The position numbers and the translations under genes are program-made. A stretch of DNA of 64,000 bases from an uncultured Sterolibacteriaceae bacterium. Its GTDB lineage: Bacteria > Pseudomonadota > Gammaproteobacteria > Burkholderiales > Rhodocyclaceae. The first letter of the stretch is position 1. Each line of letters opens with the position of its first letter. Below, one piece after another: positions 8,801 through 15,975 of this stretch. Location: NCBI GenBank assembly GCA_937888595.1, contig CALARK010000022.1, forward strand, positions 124,001 to 188,000. The letters are read 5' to 3'. The notes under the pieces are model-generated. The model was not told the DNA's origin. It searched no databases and was given only the letters and a program-made list of their open reading frames with translations.

Positions 8801-8987
8801 TGAGGACGGGACGGTGGAGACCAAGAACTCCTTCCTGGGTTCCGAGGCGGGCGGGAGTGATGCGGCCGTCCGTGGCAGCCACGTCATCGCCGGGAAGAGG
8901 TGCCCTGAGTGTGGAGTCGATGCCGTCGTGAAATACAACGGCTGCGACAAATGCACGAATTGCGGGTACGTCGGCTCCTGCGGTTGA
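5885..8987 (+). CDS. nrdJ: Class II (B12-dependent) ribonucleotide reductase, interrupted by a group I intron
   Basis: Exons 5885-6761 and 7018-8987 splice to 949 codons (948 aa). Class II signs: NCFVQPI near residue 78 (redox cysteine), the NPCGE radical-cysteine/acid motif at the exon junction, GTGSLTFGNNCSSGCEP downstream, two later TSCPD-type regions, and a C-terminal zinc ribbon (CPEC...CDKCTNCGYVGSC). It reduces ribonucleotides to deoxyribonucleotides and would supply dNTPs for plasmid replication. Unspliced mRNA yields a 307-aa product that stops at 6808. The junction codon is T(6761)+GT(7018-7019)=Cys; only this joint restores N-P-C-G-E-Q in frame. ATG 5885 follows GGGAGGG. Confidence 0.9.
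6762..7017 (+). ncRNA. Group I self-splicing intron in nrdJ (256 nt)
   Basis: 5' exon ends in U and the intron ends in G, as group I requires. P1: exon TCCGT (6757-6761) with GCGGA (6779-6783), giving a U.G pair at the splice site. P3: CCCGCTC (6799-6805) with GAGTGGG (6880-6886). P4: CTCG (6813-6816)/CGAG (6836-6839). P5: GCCCA (6820-6824)/TGGGC (6829-6833). P6: GGGC (6840-6843)/GCCC (6864-6867). P7: GACTG (6872-6876)/CAGTC (6908-6912). P8: CGTCC (6887-6891)/GGACG (6897-6901), with 6-nt J8/7. P9: CTCCCG (6917-6922)/CGGGAG (6942-6947), then further P9-side hairpins. No homing endonuclease is encoded. Confidence 0.88.
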
Positions 8988-8991
8988 TATA

Positions 8992-9021
8992 CCCCCTGCG
9001 CCGCGAGGCGCGGGGGATTTT
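8992..9021 (+). terminator. Rho-independent terminator after nrdJ
   Basis: CCCCC(T)GCGCC, loop GCGA, GGCGCGGGGG, then ATTTT, just after the nrdJ stop and before leader copy 4. Confidence 0.75.
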
Positions 9022-9219
9022 CAAAGGGGCGTCATGCGCTTCTTTGGAAATCCTCTGGGTTCCGTAATGGACGCAGGGATAAGCGGTAGCTGGCCGCGCT
9101 CGATGAGCGAAGCAGCACTCAATCAAGCGTTCGGAAAACCGGACGCTTTCAGAAACCCCGCCGGGGCGCTCGTTCCCGGCAGGGGACAAGTGCCCAGGCA
9201 TCGCCGAATGGAGAGTGTT
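9016..9219 (+). promoter_or_regulatory. Structured leader, copy 4 (variant tail)
   Basis: Core at 9083-9118: stem GCGG (9083-9086)/CCGC (9094-9097) around TAGCTGG. Here the AAACAA linker is replaced by a small GCTC/GAGC hairpin before AGCAGCA (9111-9117). Downstream hairpin AAGCGTTCGG/CCGGACGCTT, then the CCCCGCCGGGG hairpin. The core and its order are kept. Confidence 0.65.
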
Positions 9220-9411
9220 ATGGGCATTTTGTTTGACATGGTCGCCTTCTACAGGTGGCTAGAGCAAGCATCGGAGCGAGAGCTTCTTGCTCGCCGTGAC
9301 GAGGCGCTCAATATGGAAGCGCGACTGAGCGATGAAGACCTCAAGCGAGAGCTTCGTCGGCTGGTGCGGATGATCGAAGAGGAACTTGTGGCTCGAAAGT
9401 TTCGAGTCTGA
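9220..9411 (+). CDS. Hypothetical helical protein, 63 aa
   Basis: ATG 9220 is the likely start (GGAGAGTGTT just upstream); longer readings run through the leader. The product is mostly charged helix, starting MGILFDMVAFYRWLEQASER. Its 3' end overlaps a convergent ORF by 71 bp, so one of the two may be trimmed. Function unknown. Confidence 0.5.
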   Translation: MGILFDMVAFYRWLEQASERELLARRDEALNMEARLSDEDLKRELRRLVRMIEEELVARKFRV

Positions 9412-9694
9412 AGTCATTGCGCCGTCCTCTTGCCAGGATGTCGGAAGCATTACCGCTTCCGCTGAAGACGGCAAGCAGGGCGGCGGCCTCATAGTTCGTC
9501 TTGGCCTTGTGTTCGACTCTCATCAACGCAAGGTCGAAGGCTTCCGCTCGCGACAGTTGGAAAGACTCACAGAGTTGGTCGAACTCGTCGTGATCGAAGA
9601 CCCACGGCTGGCTGAACAGGAGATGCTTCTTGCGCTCCAGTTCGGCCTTGCCGCCCTCGATGACCGTGAAAGCCTTGGCGCATGACTTGCTCAT
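9341..9694 (-). CDS. Hypothetical protein, 117 aa, convergent
   Basis: ATG at 9692-9694 on the minus strand. The product starts MSKSCAKAFTVIEGG and has a plausible globular composition with a helix-rich middle. It is the only minus-strand gene in the first 22 kb. A competing plus-strand reading (9386-9685) has a less protein-like composition. Function unknown. Confidence 0.45.
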   Translation of the reverse strand: MSKSCAKAFTVIEGGKAELERKKHLLFSQPWVFDHDEFDQLCESFQLSRAEAFDLALMRVEHKAKTNYEAAALLAVFSGSGNASDILARGRRNDFRLETFEPQVPLRSSAPADEALA

Positions 9695-9714
9695 GCGTCC
9701 AGTCTAGCACGGTC

Positions 9715-9792
9715 GATTTTCAACCCCAAGCGGGGACGCCCTCCGTCCCCGAAGGGGCGTGGTGTCTCCGCGGTTGTCATGAAGGAGACACG
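9715..9792 (+). promoter_or_regulatory. GC-hairpin leader before ardC-like gene
   Basis: CCCCAAGCGGGGAC / GTCCCCGAAGGGG hairpin at about 9723-9758, then GTGGTGTCTCCG and the ribosome binding site GAAGGAGACACG. Same terminal hairpin style as the other leaders; the pseudoknot core is absent. Confidence 0.45.
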
Positions 9793-10698
9793 ATGGAAAA
9801 GAAACGCGAACGCCCCGACTGGGGGGCTCTGTTCCTTGAAGCGCTGGCAAAGCCCGGCCGCCTGGCAGACTGCTACGCCATGTTTCATGAGTACAGCCTG
9901 GGCAACCGCATCCTTGCGGCCATCCAGTTGGCGGCCCGCGGGCTGCCGCTCGCCCCGATCGCATCATTCGGGAAGTGGAAGGCTATCGGCCGGTCGGTCA
10001 AGAAGGGAGAGAAGGCCATTTCCCTCATCATGCCGCTGACCATCTCCAGGAAGCCGGAGGACGATGAGCCGGCCTCTACCGAGATGACGCACGAAGCCCC
10101 CACCGAAAGCGACAAGGGCGCTTCCAGCCGCAAGAAGAGCGGTTTCACGATCTTCGTGCTGAAACCGCACTGGTTCAGCCTGGATCAAACCGAGGGCGAG
10201 AAATACGAGCCGAAAGTCGATCTCCCCGAGTGGGACAAAGCGAAAGCTCTGTCTAGGCTCGGCGTGGTCGAGGAGCGGTTCGAGCTGATGGACGGCAACA
10301 CCCAAGGGTACGCCATCCCCGGCGAAAAGCGCGTAGCCATAAACCCGCTGGCGGCGATGCCATGGAAGACGCTGTTCCACGAAATCGCCCACTGTCTGCT
10401 GCATTCGAAAGAAGCGCAGATGGCGGACGGAGCCTTGATGCCGAGAGACATCAAGGAGGCCGAAGCGGAAGCCGTGGCGTACCTCTGCTGTGCAACCCTG
10501 GGGTTATCGGGTCTCGACGAGAGCCGCGGTTACATCCAGGACTGGCTTGGCTCGAAGGAACGATCCGAAGAGTTCGCCAAGAAGAGCGCGGCACGGGTCT
10601 TCTCCGCGGCGGACAGAATCCTCAAGGCCGGTACAGAGGTCGCCAAAGAGGAGATGGGGACTGAAGCCAACGCCTGCACAACGGGAGAATCGGCATGA
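9793..10698 (+). CDS. ardC: ArdC-like antirestriction protein (ssDNA-binding N-terminus plus zincin)
   Basis: 301 aa. The N-terminal part (residues about 1-130) fits the ArdC single-stranded DNA-binding domain, including the NRILAAIQLAARGLPLAPI and FGKWKAIGRSVKKGEKAI segments. The C-terminal domain has the zinc-metallopeptidase motif HEIAHCLLH (about residues 197-205) and a downstream EAEAEAVAYL with a candidate third ligand. ArdC proteins protect entering plasmid DNA against restriction. ATG 9793 follows GAAGGAGACACG. The next small ORF overlaps its stop by 4 nt. Confidence 0.88.
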   Translation: MEKKRERPDWGALFLEALAKPGRLADCYAMFHEYSLGNRILAAIQLAARGLPLAPIASFGKWKAIGRSVKKGEKAISLIMPLTISRKPEDDEPASTEMTHEAPTESDKGASSRKKSGFTIFVLKPHWFSLDQTEGEKYEPKVDLPEWDKAKALSRLGVVEERFELMDGNTQGYAIPGEKRVAINPLAAMPWKTLFHEIAHCLLHSKEAQMADGALMPRDIKEAEAEAVAYLCCATLGLSGLDESRGYIQDWLGSKERSEEFAKKSAARVFSAADRILKAGTEVAKEEMGTEANACTTGESA

Positions 10699-10881
10699 AC
10701 AAACGAGAATTGCTGTTCTCTACCTCCGAGCGCGATGGGCTGACTTACGTCAATCCGTTGCCGGCTTGTCATTCGGCCTGCAGGTGGCGGGATGTGTTGG
10801 CGAAGATGGGTCGTTACATTGACCGGATATTGTGCTTGCGGCAAGGGGGGGGGCCATGGACAAATTCCTGGTTCCCGCTGA
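10695..10881 (+). other. Small ORF running into a G9 tract; length set by tract
   Basis: ATG 10695 overlaps the ardC stop (ATGA), with GGGAGAATCGGC as ribosome binding site. It codes MNKRELLFSTSERDGLTYVN and a cysteine-containing middle up to the G tract at 10845-10853. With nine Gs the frame runs on to 11156 across the next gene. With eight Gs it would end after QGGGHGQIPGSR at about 10881; with ten Gs it would fuse to the next gene. Either a slippery/phase-variable site or a sequencing error. Confidence 0.4.
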
Positions 10882-11512
10882 GCTCTGGCAGCAGATCGCA
10901 TCAGCCAACTCCTGTCACCTTGCGGTCGAACAGAAAGCCAGTAGGCCTGTTTCTGTTCGGACGGCGGAGTATGGGGGCTTTCTCTATACGGCCTTTGGAG
11001 CCCTCCACGGACCCTTCGGGGAGGCCAGGAAACCCTACGTGGACGCCTACCGGCTGTTGCCGGCATCGATGTACACGGGGGAAACCACGCTTGCGTACCA
11101 CGACGAGGAAGCCATCCGGGCTGGACAGCGCGACCGTGGAGACCATTCTGGCCTGATCGTTTCCGTGAAAGGCAAGCTGATGGTGTGCGCGGAACGGGTG
11201 CGATTCCTCATGGATCTGCCCGGAACTCGCCCACTGTCGCTGGCCGAGGCCACGGCCTACGACGAGGGCGAGCGGATGATAGGCTGGCGTGCGCTCTGGT
11301 ACGGCGGCAAAGAGCCGGACTGGTTCTCTCTGCGGGGCCATCCGGTCGCAGTATATCGGGGACACAAGACCCTCGACGATGACCGAGCCGTGCTGCTCTG
11401 GAAGCACGACGGAGCAATACATGAACTCGGAATCGACGACGATGTGCTCCTCGACGGAGTCGATCGAGAGCGAGTGCCGGTGGTAAGTAATGTCCAGTTG
11501 GCGCTCTTCTGA
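10856..11512 (+). CDS. Hypothetical protein, 218 aa
   Basis: ATG 10856, with the G tract itself (AAGGGGG) as possible ribosome binding site. Soluble alpha/beta-looking protein beginning MDKFLVPAELWQQIASANSC and ending with an acidic segment. No motif recognised. It lies in the ardC unit and is followed by a terminator-like hairpin. Confidence 0.6.
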   Translation: MDKFLVPAELWQQIASANSCHLAVEQKASRPVSVRTAEYGGFLYTAFGALHGPFGEARKPYVDAYRLLPASMYTGETTLAYHDEEAIRAGQRDRGDHSGLIVSVKGKLMVCAERVRFLMDLPGTRPLSLAEATAYDEGERMIGWRALWYGGKEPDWFSLRGHPVAVYRGHKTLDDDRAVLLWKHDGAIHELGIDDDVLLDGVDRERVPVVSNVQLALF

Positions 11513-11522
11513 TCATCCCTAA

Positions 11523-11568
11523 AACCCGGAGCGGTCGCCCATGATGGACGCCGCTTCTGGGTTGTTTT
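11523..11568 (+). terminator. Terminator-like hairpin
   Basis: AACCCGGAGCGG (11523-11534) pairs with CCGCTTCTGGGTT (11551-11563), followed by GTTTT. It separates the ardC unit from leader copy 5. Confidence 0.6.
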
Positions 11569-11572
11569 CCGC

Positions 11573-11798
11573 GTAACAAAACGAGGATTTTTGGTATGCT
11601 TTCGTTGGCGTGTTAGTAGCATGCCAAGGAAAGCAGAATCCGCCGCTGGATATTCCGGCGACTCGATCCTCCTAGCTGGGGAGGCGAAAGAAACAGCATC
11701 CAAGGCGATCAGGAAAATCTTGGTCGCGTCAATTTTCCCCACCGGGGCATCATGCCCCGAGTGGGGGCTGGTGCCCCTTTTTCATTCAAGGAGGCACC
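11573..11798 (+). promoter_or_regulatory. Structured leader, copy 5 (before radC)
   Basis: Core at 11668-11699: stem CCTCC (11668-11672)/GGAGG (11680-11684), loop TAGCTGG, then AAAGAAACAGCAT (11687-11699). Upstream hairpin GGTATGCT/AGCATGCC, GGAAAGC and a GCCG/CGGC-type hairpin. Downstream hairpin GCGATCAGG/CTTGGTCGC and the CCCCACCGGGG hairpin, then CAAGGAGGCACC before radC. Confidence 0.75.
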
Positions 11799-12392
11799 AT
11801 GAAAGACCTTTCAAATGCTGACCTACTGGCCGTACTGGTGGGCAGCGCATCGGCCAAGGCACTGGCAGCCAAACCGCTCGCCGAGTTGTTCGGATTTTCG
11901 AAGCCGAGGCAGATGCAGTTGTGCGAGGAGTCGGCGGCTTACACCGTCCATCCGGCTCTCGCTGCAGCGAAGGAGCTTTTCGTTCGCTGTATCCGGGAAC
12001 GCATGGAGGGTGAAGACCTTTGCTTTTCTTCTCCGGAAACCGTCAAGACGTTTCTGTGCTCAAAAATCGGGCATCTGGAACATGAGTCGTTCTGGTGCCT
12101 GTGGCTCGATGCCCAGAACCGTCTCATCGACGCCGGCGAGCTCTTTCGCGGCACGGTGACCCAAACCAGTGTCTATCCACGGGAGGTCGTGAAGAAGGCT
12201 CTTGCCGTCAATGCCGCGGCAGCGATCTTCTCTCACAATCATCCGTCCGGATCACCGGAGCCCTCGCGGGCCGACGAGATGCTGACCAGTACCCTCAAGT
12301 CTGCCCTTGGTTTGGTGGACGTCAAGGTGCTGGACCATTTCGTCGTCGCCGGGAATCAGGCCACGTCGTTCGCTGCGAGAGGGCTGCTGTAA
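11799..12392 (+). CDS. radC: RadC family JAB/MPN metalloprotease-like protein
   Basis: 197 aa. The C-terminal MPN+ domain carries the metal site ..SHNHPSGSPEPSRAD (about residues 145-160) with an upstream acidic residue in the FRGTVTQTSVYPREV region. The N-terminal segment is shorter than in chromosomal RadC (about 220-230 aa). Plasmid RadC copies are common near antirestriction genes; their biochemical role is unsettled. ATG 11799 follows CAAGGAGGCACC; the next gene overlaps its stop by one base. Confidence 0.9.
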   Translation: MKDLSNADLLAVLVGSASAKALAAKPLAELFGFSKPRQMQLCEESAAYTVHPALAAAKELFVRCIRERMEGEDLCFSSPETVKTFLCSKIGHLEHESFWCLWLDAQNRLIDAGELFRGTVTQTSVYPREVVKKALAVNAAAAIFSHNHPSGSPEPSRADEMLTSTLKSALGLVDVKVLDHFVVAGNQATSFAARGLL

Positions 12393-12664
12393 TGGGCGCG
12401 TTCAAACCCTTCCGGCAGGAATTGACCCTGATCGTGGATCTCGATGAGCGGGGCTGGTTCAAGGCCCACGTCGAGAACCAGAACGGCAAGACGATCTTCG
12501 AGTTCTCGAACGAGGACGAGGAGACCGGATGGCCGAGCGAAGATGGGCTGTGGCTCATCGAAGACGGTTTCATGCGCCACGGGCGCGACATCCACGGACT
12601 TCTGGAATATCTGAAGTCGGCGGGGATCGCCAAGCCCACTGCGGTCATGCGAGTGAAGGGGTGA
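12392..12664 (+). CDS. Hypothetical protein, 90 aa, coupled to radC
   Basis: Start and radC stop overlap (TAATG at 12390-12394), indicating translational coupling. Acidic protein beginning MGAFKPFRQELTLIVDLDE. No motif recognised. Confidence 0.65.
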   Translation: MGAFKPFRQELTLIVDLDERGWFKAHVENQNGKTIFEFSNEDEETGWPSEDGLWLIEDGFMRHGRDIHGLLEYLKSAGIAKPTAVMRVKG

Positions 12665-12667
12665 CCA

Positions 12668-12811
12668 ATGGTCGGCCGCCATCTCTACGCACGAGGCACA
12701 AAGGCCGAATGCATGCGACTCGGTGAAGAGCTTGAGCGCATGCAACGGCCGACATCATGGACGGTCGCCCCACTGGATGCCGACAAAGGCATCTGGGGGT
12801 TTTTCACCTAA
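12668..12811 (+). CDS. Small hypothetical protein, 47 aa
   Basis: ATG 12668 comes 3 nt after the previous stop, with AAGGGGTGACC as possible ribosome binding site inside the preceding gene. The product begins MVGRHLYARGTKAECMRLGE and ends KGIWGFFT. Unknown function; accepted because of position and spacing. Confidence 0.45.
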   Translation: MVGRHLYARGTKAECMRLGEELERMQRPTSWTVAPLDADKGIWGFFT

Positions 12812-12865
12812 CCCCGCCAACAGCGGATTCCCTAACCGGGGCACTATCCCCGGTTGGGGGGCTTC

Positions 12866-13006
12866 TTGAAGAAGGAGTTCGAGGAAGCCGAGGACGAGAG
12901 CGCCGCGACGGTGTGCAGCGAGTGTGGCATGCAGGGCGGTAGTGTCATCGGATGCCCTGACGGCACCGATGTCTGCCAGGCCTGTTTCGATGCCGGGCAT
13001 CGCTGA
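12866..13006 (+). CDS. Small zinc-finger-like protein, start uncertain
   Basis: A reading frame ending TGA 13004-13006 encodes CSECGMQGGSVIGCPDGTDVC followed by QACFDAGHR, a compact CxxC/CxxC zinc-binding pattern. The usual leader hairpin (AACCGGGG/CCCCGGTT near 12834-12858) and ribosome binding site GAAGGAG are present, but no ATG or GTG follows at normal spacing. TTG 12866 is the best start in frame, giving 46 aa. The start may be decayed. Confidence 0.45.
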   Translation: MKKEFEEAEDESAATVCSECGMQGGSVIGCPDGTDVCQACFDAGHR

Positions 13007-13021
13007 ATCTTAACCATTGAA

Positions 13022-13052
13022 GAAACTCCTGCTGCAAAGCGGGAGTTTCCCG
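13022..13052 (+). terminator. Rho-independent-type hairpin
   Basis: GAAACTCC (13022-13029) pairs with GGAGTTTC (13042-13049), with extra pairing TGCT/AGC inside. It lies just upstream of leader copy 6. Confidence 0.65.
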
Positions 13053-13247
13053 GGGCATCTTCAATCGAGGGTGTCACGGGAAGCTGCATTCAACCACCTG
13101 GCTTACCGGGTGGATGATGTTCCTAGCTAGGGAACTCAAACAAGTAGCATCAAGCAGGCACCCATCGGGTGCCACTCTCAACCCCGCCGGGGCCTATTCC
13201 CCGGTGACGGGGCATGGTGCCGCCGGCATTTTCATGAAGGAGGCAAC
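13050..13247 (+). promoter_or_regulatory. Structured leader, copy 6 (compensatory variant)
   Basis: Core at 13119-13150: stem GTTCC (13119-13123)/GGAAC (13131-13135), loop TAGCTAG instead of TAGCTGG, and tail AAACAAGTAGCAT (13138-13150) instead of ..CAGCAT. The loop GCTA and tail TAGC remain complementary, as GCTG and CAGC do elsewhere. Upstream hairpin CCACC(T)/(G)GGTGG; downstream GGCACCC/GGGTGCC, then the CCCCGCCGGGG hairpin and ribosome binding site GAAGGAGG. Confidence 0.75.
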
Positions 13248-13982
13248 ATGCCCAATTGGTGTCAGAACCGGCTCGAGATCGATGGGCCGAAGGAGGCGAT
13301 CGCCAAGATCGTCAAGGCTTGCCGCCTGCAGGAAGGCGAGTTCGACTTGAACGGCATCGTCCCGATGCCCCCTGAGCTGGATATCACGAGCGGTTCGGCT
13401 GTCAGCTGGGGAATCGACATCCTGTATGGCGACTGGCAGCGGGTGTTCGGGTTGCCGTGGCTTCGGGATCTCCTGCTTGAGATCACCGGCGGCGACCTGC
13501 CGGAAACCCGCGATGACCTGATCCGGCTCATCGAGACGGAAAACTTCATGTACGGGGCCGCACATCGCCGCAGTCTCGACTTCATTAGCCTGCGGGAGGC
13601 ACGTCAAGCCAAGGCCAACCTGGAGAGGTGCGGCTTCAAAGACTGGTACGACTGGCGGGTCGCGAACTGGGGAACCAAGTGGAATGTCGGGAAGGATGTC
13701 GATATTGACAGCCTGTCCGAGTGCAACATCACCCTGACGTTCGATACCGCATGGTCGCCTCCGGTCCCAGTGGTTGCGGCTCTTTGCAGTCAGTATCGGG
13801 AGATCGCGGCGACGCTCCGCTTCATCGAGACGGGCTGCTGGTTTGCCGGCACGGTCGAGGGCGTCGATGGCGAGATCAAGGAATATCCAGCCGACGACGT
13901 TCGCGCCTTTGGCGAGGACTTCTTCGGCATGGAGTTCGACGACGAGGAAGACGAAACCGAAGAAGAGGAAGCTGCTGCCTGA
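13248..13982 (+). CDS. YubB/DUF1281-like ferredoxin-fold protein
   Basis: 244 aa. The opening MPNWCQNRLEIDGPKEAIAK, the GVV-type segment replaced by LNGIVPMPPEL, and WRVANWGTKWNV match the YubB/Api92-like ferredoxin-fold family of plasmids and phages. The C-terminus is strongly acidic (DDEEDETEEEE). Molecular role unknown. ATG 13248 follows TGAAGGAGGCAAC and leader copy 6. Confidence 0.75.
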   Translation: MPNWCQNRLEIDGPKEAIAKIVKACRLQEGEFDLNGIVPMPPELDITSGSAVSWGIDILYGDWQRVFGLPWLRDLLLEITGGDLPETRDDLIRLIETENFMYGAAHRRSLDFISLREARQAKANLERCGFKDWYDWRVANWGTKWNVGKDVDIDSLSECNITLTFDTAWSPPVPVVAALCSQYREIAATLRFIETGCWFAGTVEGVDGEIKEYPADDVRAFGEDFFGMEFDDEEDETEEEEAAA

Positions 13983-14064
13983 CCGCTTTCGCAACTCAAC
14001 CTCCCACCGGGAGCCATCCGGTGGGATGGCTCTTGGTGGATTTTCACTCTGAAAGGAGATCCAC

Positions 14065-14583
14065 ATGAAACTGAATGTAGTTCTTGGGCAAGACCTCTCG
14101 GCATATGCCGAGATCGAAATCGAGGCCCCCGAGGATTCCTCGGAAGAGGAGATCGTCAGAAGAGTCCGCGCATTCACCGAAAGCGCGGACTTCGAGGAAA
14201 CGGTATTCGACGAGGACTGGTCGTCGACATGCGCACTACGGATCGTTTCCGTCAAAAACGGCAACGACTACATCCTGGAGGATGTGGCGCTTGAGCCGTC
14301 GCCTTATGACGGCGGCCAGGGGTTCATGGGCTGGCTACGTGGAAACACCACATTCAAGTCCGCGATCAATGGAGCGGTGGAGGCAGCGTGGATTGAGCGG
14401 GAAGCGTCAGTAGACGTATATCGCGGGACGTTCACGCTTCCCAGTGCCGAGATCATCGAGGTCGAGTTCGAGTGCCGGAAGGGGGCCACACGGGAAGAGA
14501 AGGATCTAGCCTTCCTCGAGTCGTTGGCTCAAATCGGGACTGTCGACTATGTCGCGATTGGGGAGGTGCGCCATGGGGTATGA
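14065..14583 (+). CDS. Hypothetical acidic protein, 172 aa
   Basis: ATG 14065 follows GAAAGGAGATCCAC; a CCCACCGG/CCGGTGGG hairpin lies at about 14005-14025. Acidic protein starting MKLNVVLGQDLSAYAEIEIE. No motif recognised. The next gene overlaps its end by 11 bp, so the two are coupled. Confidence 0.6.
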   Translation: MKLNVVLGQDLSAYAEIEIEAPEDSSEEEIVRRVRAFTESADFEETVFDEDWSSTCALRIVSVKNGNDYILEDVALEPSPYDGGQGFMGWLRGNTTFKSAINGAVEAAWIEREASVDVYRGTFTLPSAEIIEVEFECRKGATREEKDLAFLESLAQIGTVDYVAIGEVRHGV

Positions 14584-15085
14584 CCACACGATGCACCTGA
14601 AAGCGAAGGTCGTTGCTGGTACTACGGTTCAGCAGATGGCGGAAGCCTTCAAACCCATCATGGAGTATGCGGGGTACGACGGCATCGATGCTTTCACCAA
14701 GCGGAAAACCGTCAACGGGGAAGATGAATTTTCCTTCGACCCCCAGACTGGCGAGCTGGCAGTCTCAACCTATGGCGAAGTTGGATATCACTACTACGAC
14801 CTTGTGTGCGAGATGGCCGCCAACCTCGGACGGATCGTGGCGGAGCCTGGCGAGATTTGGCTCTATGACCACGACACGGGCGACATCGACGAGGCCAAGA
14901 CCGTCATCGAATTCGGACCGAGCGAGGAGGCGATCAAGGCCTACATCGCGAAGCGCGACATCGAGGCGGGACTGAAAATGATGGAGCCGCACCTGTGCGG
15001 TGACAAATTGGATGCGTTGCGCCGATGGCTCGGTGATCCGTGCACAACTTGTCCACATACCGAGTGTCCTGGAACCCTTTGCTAA
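14573..15085 (+). CDS. Hypothetical protein with C-terminal cysteine cluster, 170 aa
   Basis: ATG 14573 lies inside the end of the previous gene and follows GGGGAGGTGCGCC. Product starts MGYDHTMHLKAKVVAGTTVQ. The last residues CTTCPHTECPGTLC could bind a metal. Family not recognised. Confidence 0.6.
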   Translation: MGYDHTMHLKAKVVAGTTVQQMAEAFKPIMEYAGYDGIDAFTKRKTVNGEDEFSFDPQTGELAVSTYGEVGYHYYDLVCEMAANLGRIVAEPGEIWLYDHDTGDIDEAKTVIEFGPSEEAIKAYIAKRDIEAGLKMMEPHLCGDKLDALRRWLGDPCTTCPHTECPGTLC

Positions 15086-15180
15086 AGCATATTGCATAGG
15101 GGACAAGGCTTTCACTCAACCCATGCGGGTACGCTGTGCCCGCATGGGCACGGCTCCCCGCTTCTTGAAGGAGCAACGCA
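15086..15180 (+). promoter_or_regulatory. Hairpin leader before 82-aa gene
   Basis: CCCATGCGGG (15120-15129) pairs with CCCGCATGGG (15139-15148), followed by GCTCCCCGCTTCTTGAAGGAG and the ATG at 15181. Terminal-hairpin leader without the pseudoknot core. Confidence 0.45.
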
Positions 15181-15429
15181 ATGAAGCTTGATACCGGCAT
15201 CGATCCTGATGATCCCAAGCATTACCAGGCCGTCGCCACGGTTCACGATCCGCGAACGGACGAGGGCATGGAGGGCGAGACGATCAAGGAACGAGTGAAC
15301 CAGAGCCGTGTCCGTGCCATGCAGTTTGCCCAGCGGTGGGCGAAGGAAGGCTACTGGGCATCGGTGTACAACCAGCTTACTGGCGAGTGTGTCATCGACT
15401 ATGCGCCGAAGGGAGTTGTGTCCGGATGA
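15181..15429 (+). CDS. Hypothetical protein, 82 aa
   Basis: ATG 15181 follows GAAGGAGCAACGCA. Product starts MKLDTGIDPDDPKHYQAVAT and looks globular. The stop overlaps the next ATG (ATGA). Unknown function. Confidence 0.6.
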   Translation: MKLDTGIDPDDPKHYQAVATVHDPRTDEGMEGETIKERVNQSRVRAMQFAQRWAKEGYWASVYNQLTGECVIDYAPKGVVSG

Positions 15430-15716
15430 GCACCGTGAGCCTAGAAAACCCCGCCTACCTCGAAAAGACCAAAGCGATGTGGCGGGGCTACCTGCCGAAA
15501 GGGATGCATGTCGTGGAGTTCTATGGCGATAGTGACCCGGCCTTTGGTGGGAATGCCGACGACCGACCGTTGGGCGTCAATGGCCTGATCCTCGAACGCG
15601 GTTCAAGCGTCCCGCGTGCCGAGTTCAAGACCATCGAAGAAGCCCACGAAGCGGCCAAGGCCATCAAGAACCGGAGACCCGGCTCCATCCTCGGCGTTCT
15701 GCCGAGGTGGCGCTAA
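15426..15716 (+). CDS. Hypothetical protein, 96 aa
   Basis: ATG 15426 overlaps the previous stop, with GAAGGGAGTTGTGTCC upstream. Product starts MSTVSLENPAYLEKTKAMWR. Unknown function; a strong terminator follows. Confidence 0.6.
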   Translation: MSTVSLENPAYLEKTKAMWRGYLPKGMHVVEFYGDSDPAFGGNADDRPLGVNGLILERGSSVPRAEFKTIEEAHEAAKAIKNRRPGSILGVLPRWR

Positions 15717-15737
15717 GTCCCGACAGCAAACCATTCA

Positions 15738-15762
15738 CCCCGCGCTATGGCGCGGGGCTTTC
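15738..15762 (+). terminator. Rho-independent terminator
   Basis: CCCCGCGC (15738-15745) pairs with GCGCGGGG (15750-15757), then CTTTCC. Directly before leader copy 7. Confidence 0.75.
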
Positions 15763-15975
15763 CAGAGCCGGTCTTCGGTGGCCGGCTGCGGAAAGCCAGA
15801 TTCTTCCAATCGGGTAACCGAAAGGACGAAAGGTCGTAGCTGACGACCAGAAATAAGCAGCACTCAGCCGGTCATCGCGGGACGCCGCGGTGACTTTCAT
15901 CAACCGCCCCTGCGGGATGCTTCCATCCCGCAAGGGGCGAGGTGTCTCCAGAGGCTTTTTGTTTCCGGAGACATC
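15758..15975 (+). promoter_or_regulatory. Structured leader, copy 7 (before methylase-helicase)
   Basis: Core at 15832-15863: stem GGTCG (15832-15836)/CGACC (15844-15848), loop TAGCTGA, then AAATAAGCAGCAC (15851-15863). Upstream hairpin AGCCGG/CCGGCT, then GGAAAGCC. Downstream hairpin GTCATCGCGG/CCGCGGTGAC, then a GCCCCTGCGGGA hairpin and TTTCCGGAGACATC before ATG 15976. Confidence 0.7.

Noticed and set aside
7551..8882. 443-aa open frame on the minus strand across nrdJ exon 2
   Set aside because: Shadow of the NrdJ coding frame; no domain recognisable.
9386..9685. 99-aa plus-strand ORF
   Set aside because: Overlaps the opposite-strand ORF at 9341-9694, which has the more protein-like sequence; no ribosome binding site.
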